Below are positions 63,106 through 64,000 of a DNA stretch of 64,000 bases, in pieces (position 1 is the stretch's first letter; each line of letters starts with the position of its first letter). A model generated the notes under the pieces. The model was not told the DNA's origin. It ran no database searches and was given only the letters and a program-made list of their open reading frames with translations. The translations under genes were made by a program, and so were the position numbers. Source of the stretch: Crocosphaera chwakensis CCY0110 (GTDB taxonomy: Bacteria; Cyanobacteriota; Cyanobacteriia; Cyanobacteriales; Microcystaceae); the NCBI RefSeq assembly GCF_000169335.1, contig NZ_AAXW01000003.1, forward strand, positions 1 through 64,000, given 5' to 3'.

Positions 63106-63276
63106 ATGCTTTATTGTCTTAACCCTAGTTGTTATAACCCACAAAATCCTGATAATAATAAAAATTGTCATGGTTGTGGAGAAAATTTACGTCAAACCAG
63201 TCAAGAATATTTGTTTCAAGTTCACTATAAAATTATTAAACAGCTTGGAATAAGAATATTTTTGTTTGTACCATAG
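63106..63276 (+). pseudogene. Truncated N-terminus of a cyanobacterial Ser/Thr protein kinase
   Basis: 56 codons from ATG 63106 read MLYCLNPSCYNPQNPDNNKN followed by CHGCGENL and YKIIKQLG. This is the zinc ribbon (CxxxxxC...CxxC) and first kinase beta strand of many cyanobacterial Ser/Thr kinases. The glycine-rich ATP loop that should follow is replaced by GIRIFLFVP and a stop. The rest of the kinase is missing. It lies 136 bp before the amyloid-motif effector gene. Confidence 0.7.
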
Positions 63277-63411
63277 TGAACGTAAACTTTCATCTGGTAA
63301 TGCTTTCAAGCCGTGTCCTAACGCCAAAAAATTAGGTTAAATTTTGTGAAATTTACGACATTCAAATAGATGGAAATGTAAGAATTATTATAAATTTCTT
63401 GAGTAAGTCAA

Positions 63412-63801
63412 ATGGATGTTATTACAGCAGCAATTATAGCCGCCCTAGCAGGTGTTGGAAAAGATGTTATCAAAGACAGTTATAATGCCCTAAAATCAGC
63501 TATAAAAAAGAAATTTGGTTCTGAAAGCGATCTAATTGATGCAGTGGAAAAATTGGAAAAAAAGCCCGATTCAGAAGGTCGTAAAGTGCTGCTACAAGAA
63601 GAAATTGAAAACGCTAAAGTTAATGATGATGCTGAGATTATCCAATTAGCTCAAAATTTGCTCGACAAACTAAAAGAACAACCTGGTGGACAACAGATAA
63701 TTAATCAAAATATCAGTAATGTGAAATACGCTGCTACCTCTGGGACAGGAACAGCAAGCATTAGTAACATCACAGAAAACAACCCCTCAAAAGATAACTG
63801 A
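63412..63801 (+). CDS. Small Bell-like effector with C-terminal amyloid-type motif (predicted cell-death protein)
   Basis: A 129-residue protein. Residues 1-33 are hydrophobic, Gly/Ala-rich and probably membrane-active (MDVITAAIIAALAGVGKDVI). A short helical domain follows (LIDAVEKLEKKPDSEGRKVL, about 41-88). A flexible Gln/Gly linker leads to a C-terminal motif NVKYAATSGTGTASISNI (about 103-120). The N-terminal layout resembles the bacterial Bell domain, a HeLo/MLKL-like membrane-disrupting fold known from amyloid-signalling pairs. The C-terminal motif is repeated at the start of the next gene (YAATS-TG-A-I). This suggests the next protein, on sensing a trigger, templates assembly of this one. 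Bell assignment is from remembered pattern, not a search. Confidence 0.6.
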   Translation: MDVITAAIIAALAGVGKDVIKDSYNALKSAIKKKFGSESDLIDAVEKLEKKPDSEGRKVLLQEEIENAKVNDDAEIIQLAQNLLDKLKEQPGGQQIINQNISNVKYAATSGTGTASISNITENNPSKDN

Positions 63802-63821
63802 AACGATACTTTATAGCTGAT

Positions 63822-64000
63822 ATGTCAGAGCAAGATCGCATTAAACAAACCGTTTCAGAAGCTGAATACGCTGCCACTTCTGCTACTGGTGATGCAATCA
63901 TTACCATTACTAACTACTACTATCGAGAAGAAGCAAATGTCAACTCGGTTGAGGCTGATGATAGTGTCGATGATAATTTACCTTGTCCTTATCGCGGGTT
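63822..64000 (+). CDS. N-terminus of a probable nSTAND/NLR-type receptor with matching amyloid-type motif (cut by window end)
   Basis: The ATG at 63822 opens a frame running past the window end. Residues about 11-30 read VSEAEYAATSATGDAIITIT, matching the effector's C-terminal motif at YAATS, TG, A and I positions. After an acidic linker the frame reaches PCPYRG, the usual entry to nSTAND1-type NTPases (CPYRGL.xF..EDA..FFGRE). The NTPase and sensor (WD40 or TPR) parts would lie beyond 64000. The gene begins 20 bp after the effector's stop, so the two are one operon. Confidence 0.6.
   Translation, partial: MSEQDRIKQTVSEAEYAATSATGDAIITITNYYYREEANVNSVEADDSVDDNLPCPYRG

Overview
The window reads as chromosome of a unicellular, diazotroph-type cyanobacterium of the Crocosphaera/Cyanothece kind. 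This is inferred from gene content and style, not from a database match. The DNA is AT-rich and carries many GCGATCGC palindromes. It has a five-gene bidirectional NiFe hydrogenase operon (hoxEFUYH), a GUN4-domain protein, PEP-CTERM proteins, a DUF3067 protein, cyanobacterial-style kinase and PP2C proteins with N-terminal zinc ribbons, and a group I intron in tRNA-Arg(CCU).

Layout. 0-7 kb: PP2C phosphatase, pentapeptide protein, nadB, HEAT-repeat protein. 7-22 kb: a mosaic of accessory genes. These include an unusual esterase/solute-binding-protein fusion, a DUF5615/DUF433 toxin-antitoxin pair, a Uma2 nuclease, an arylsulfatase, orphan immunity-type genes (Imm17, CPCC-DUF6714), a cyclase/cupin pair, J-domain and GUN4 proteins, several gene remnants and short inverted-repeat elements. 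22-30 kb: intron-bearing tRNA-Arg, two ABC-transporter parts, a glycosyltransferase-like protein, a UbiB-type kinase and cydAB. 30-35 kb: a complete IS1380-family element sitting exactly at the stop codon of an ArsR regulator, which faces a persulfide dioxygenase/rhodanese/TauE operon. 35-41 kb: a Nudix-like protein, a broken PIN toxin beside its antitoxin, an aminotransferase, a UPF0175/DUF3368 pair, a PEP-CTERM protein and a MerR regulator with its own operator. 41-46.5 kb: an unrecognised 557-residue protein gene split by a 2.6-kb group II intron that encodes its own reverse transcriptase/maturase. Removing the intron restores one open frame. 46.7-51.7 kb: hoxEFUYH. 51.8-63 kb: housekeeping genes (cysE, BMP-type ABC transporter parts, lepB, mazG, lnt) and cyanobacterial envelope proteins (GerMN, DUF2993, DUF3067).

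Right edge (63.1-64.0 kb). A truncated Ser/Thr kinase remnant is followed by two genes that look like an amyloid-signalling death module. The first encodes a small protein with a hydrophobic N-terminal region and a C-terminal motif (YAATSGTGTASI). The second starts with nearly the same motif (YAATSATGDAII) and then enters what looks like an nSTAND/NLR NTPase, cut by the window end. This matched-motif pair is the best candidate for a noteworthy system here. The split 557-residue gene, with a strong stem-loop around its ribosome binding site, is the second.

Mobile and repeat content is high: one IS, one group II intron, one group I intron, at least four families of 70-120 bp elements with inverted ends, and six or more gene remnants.
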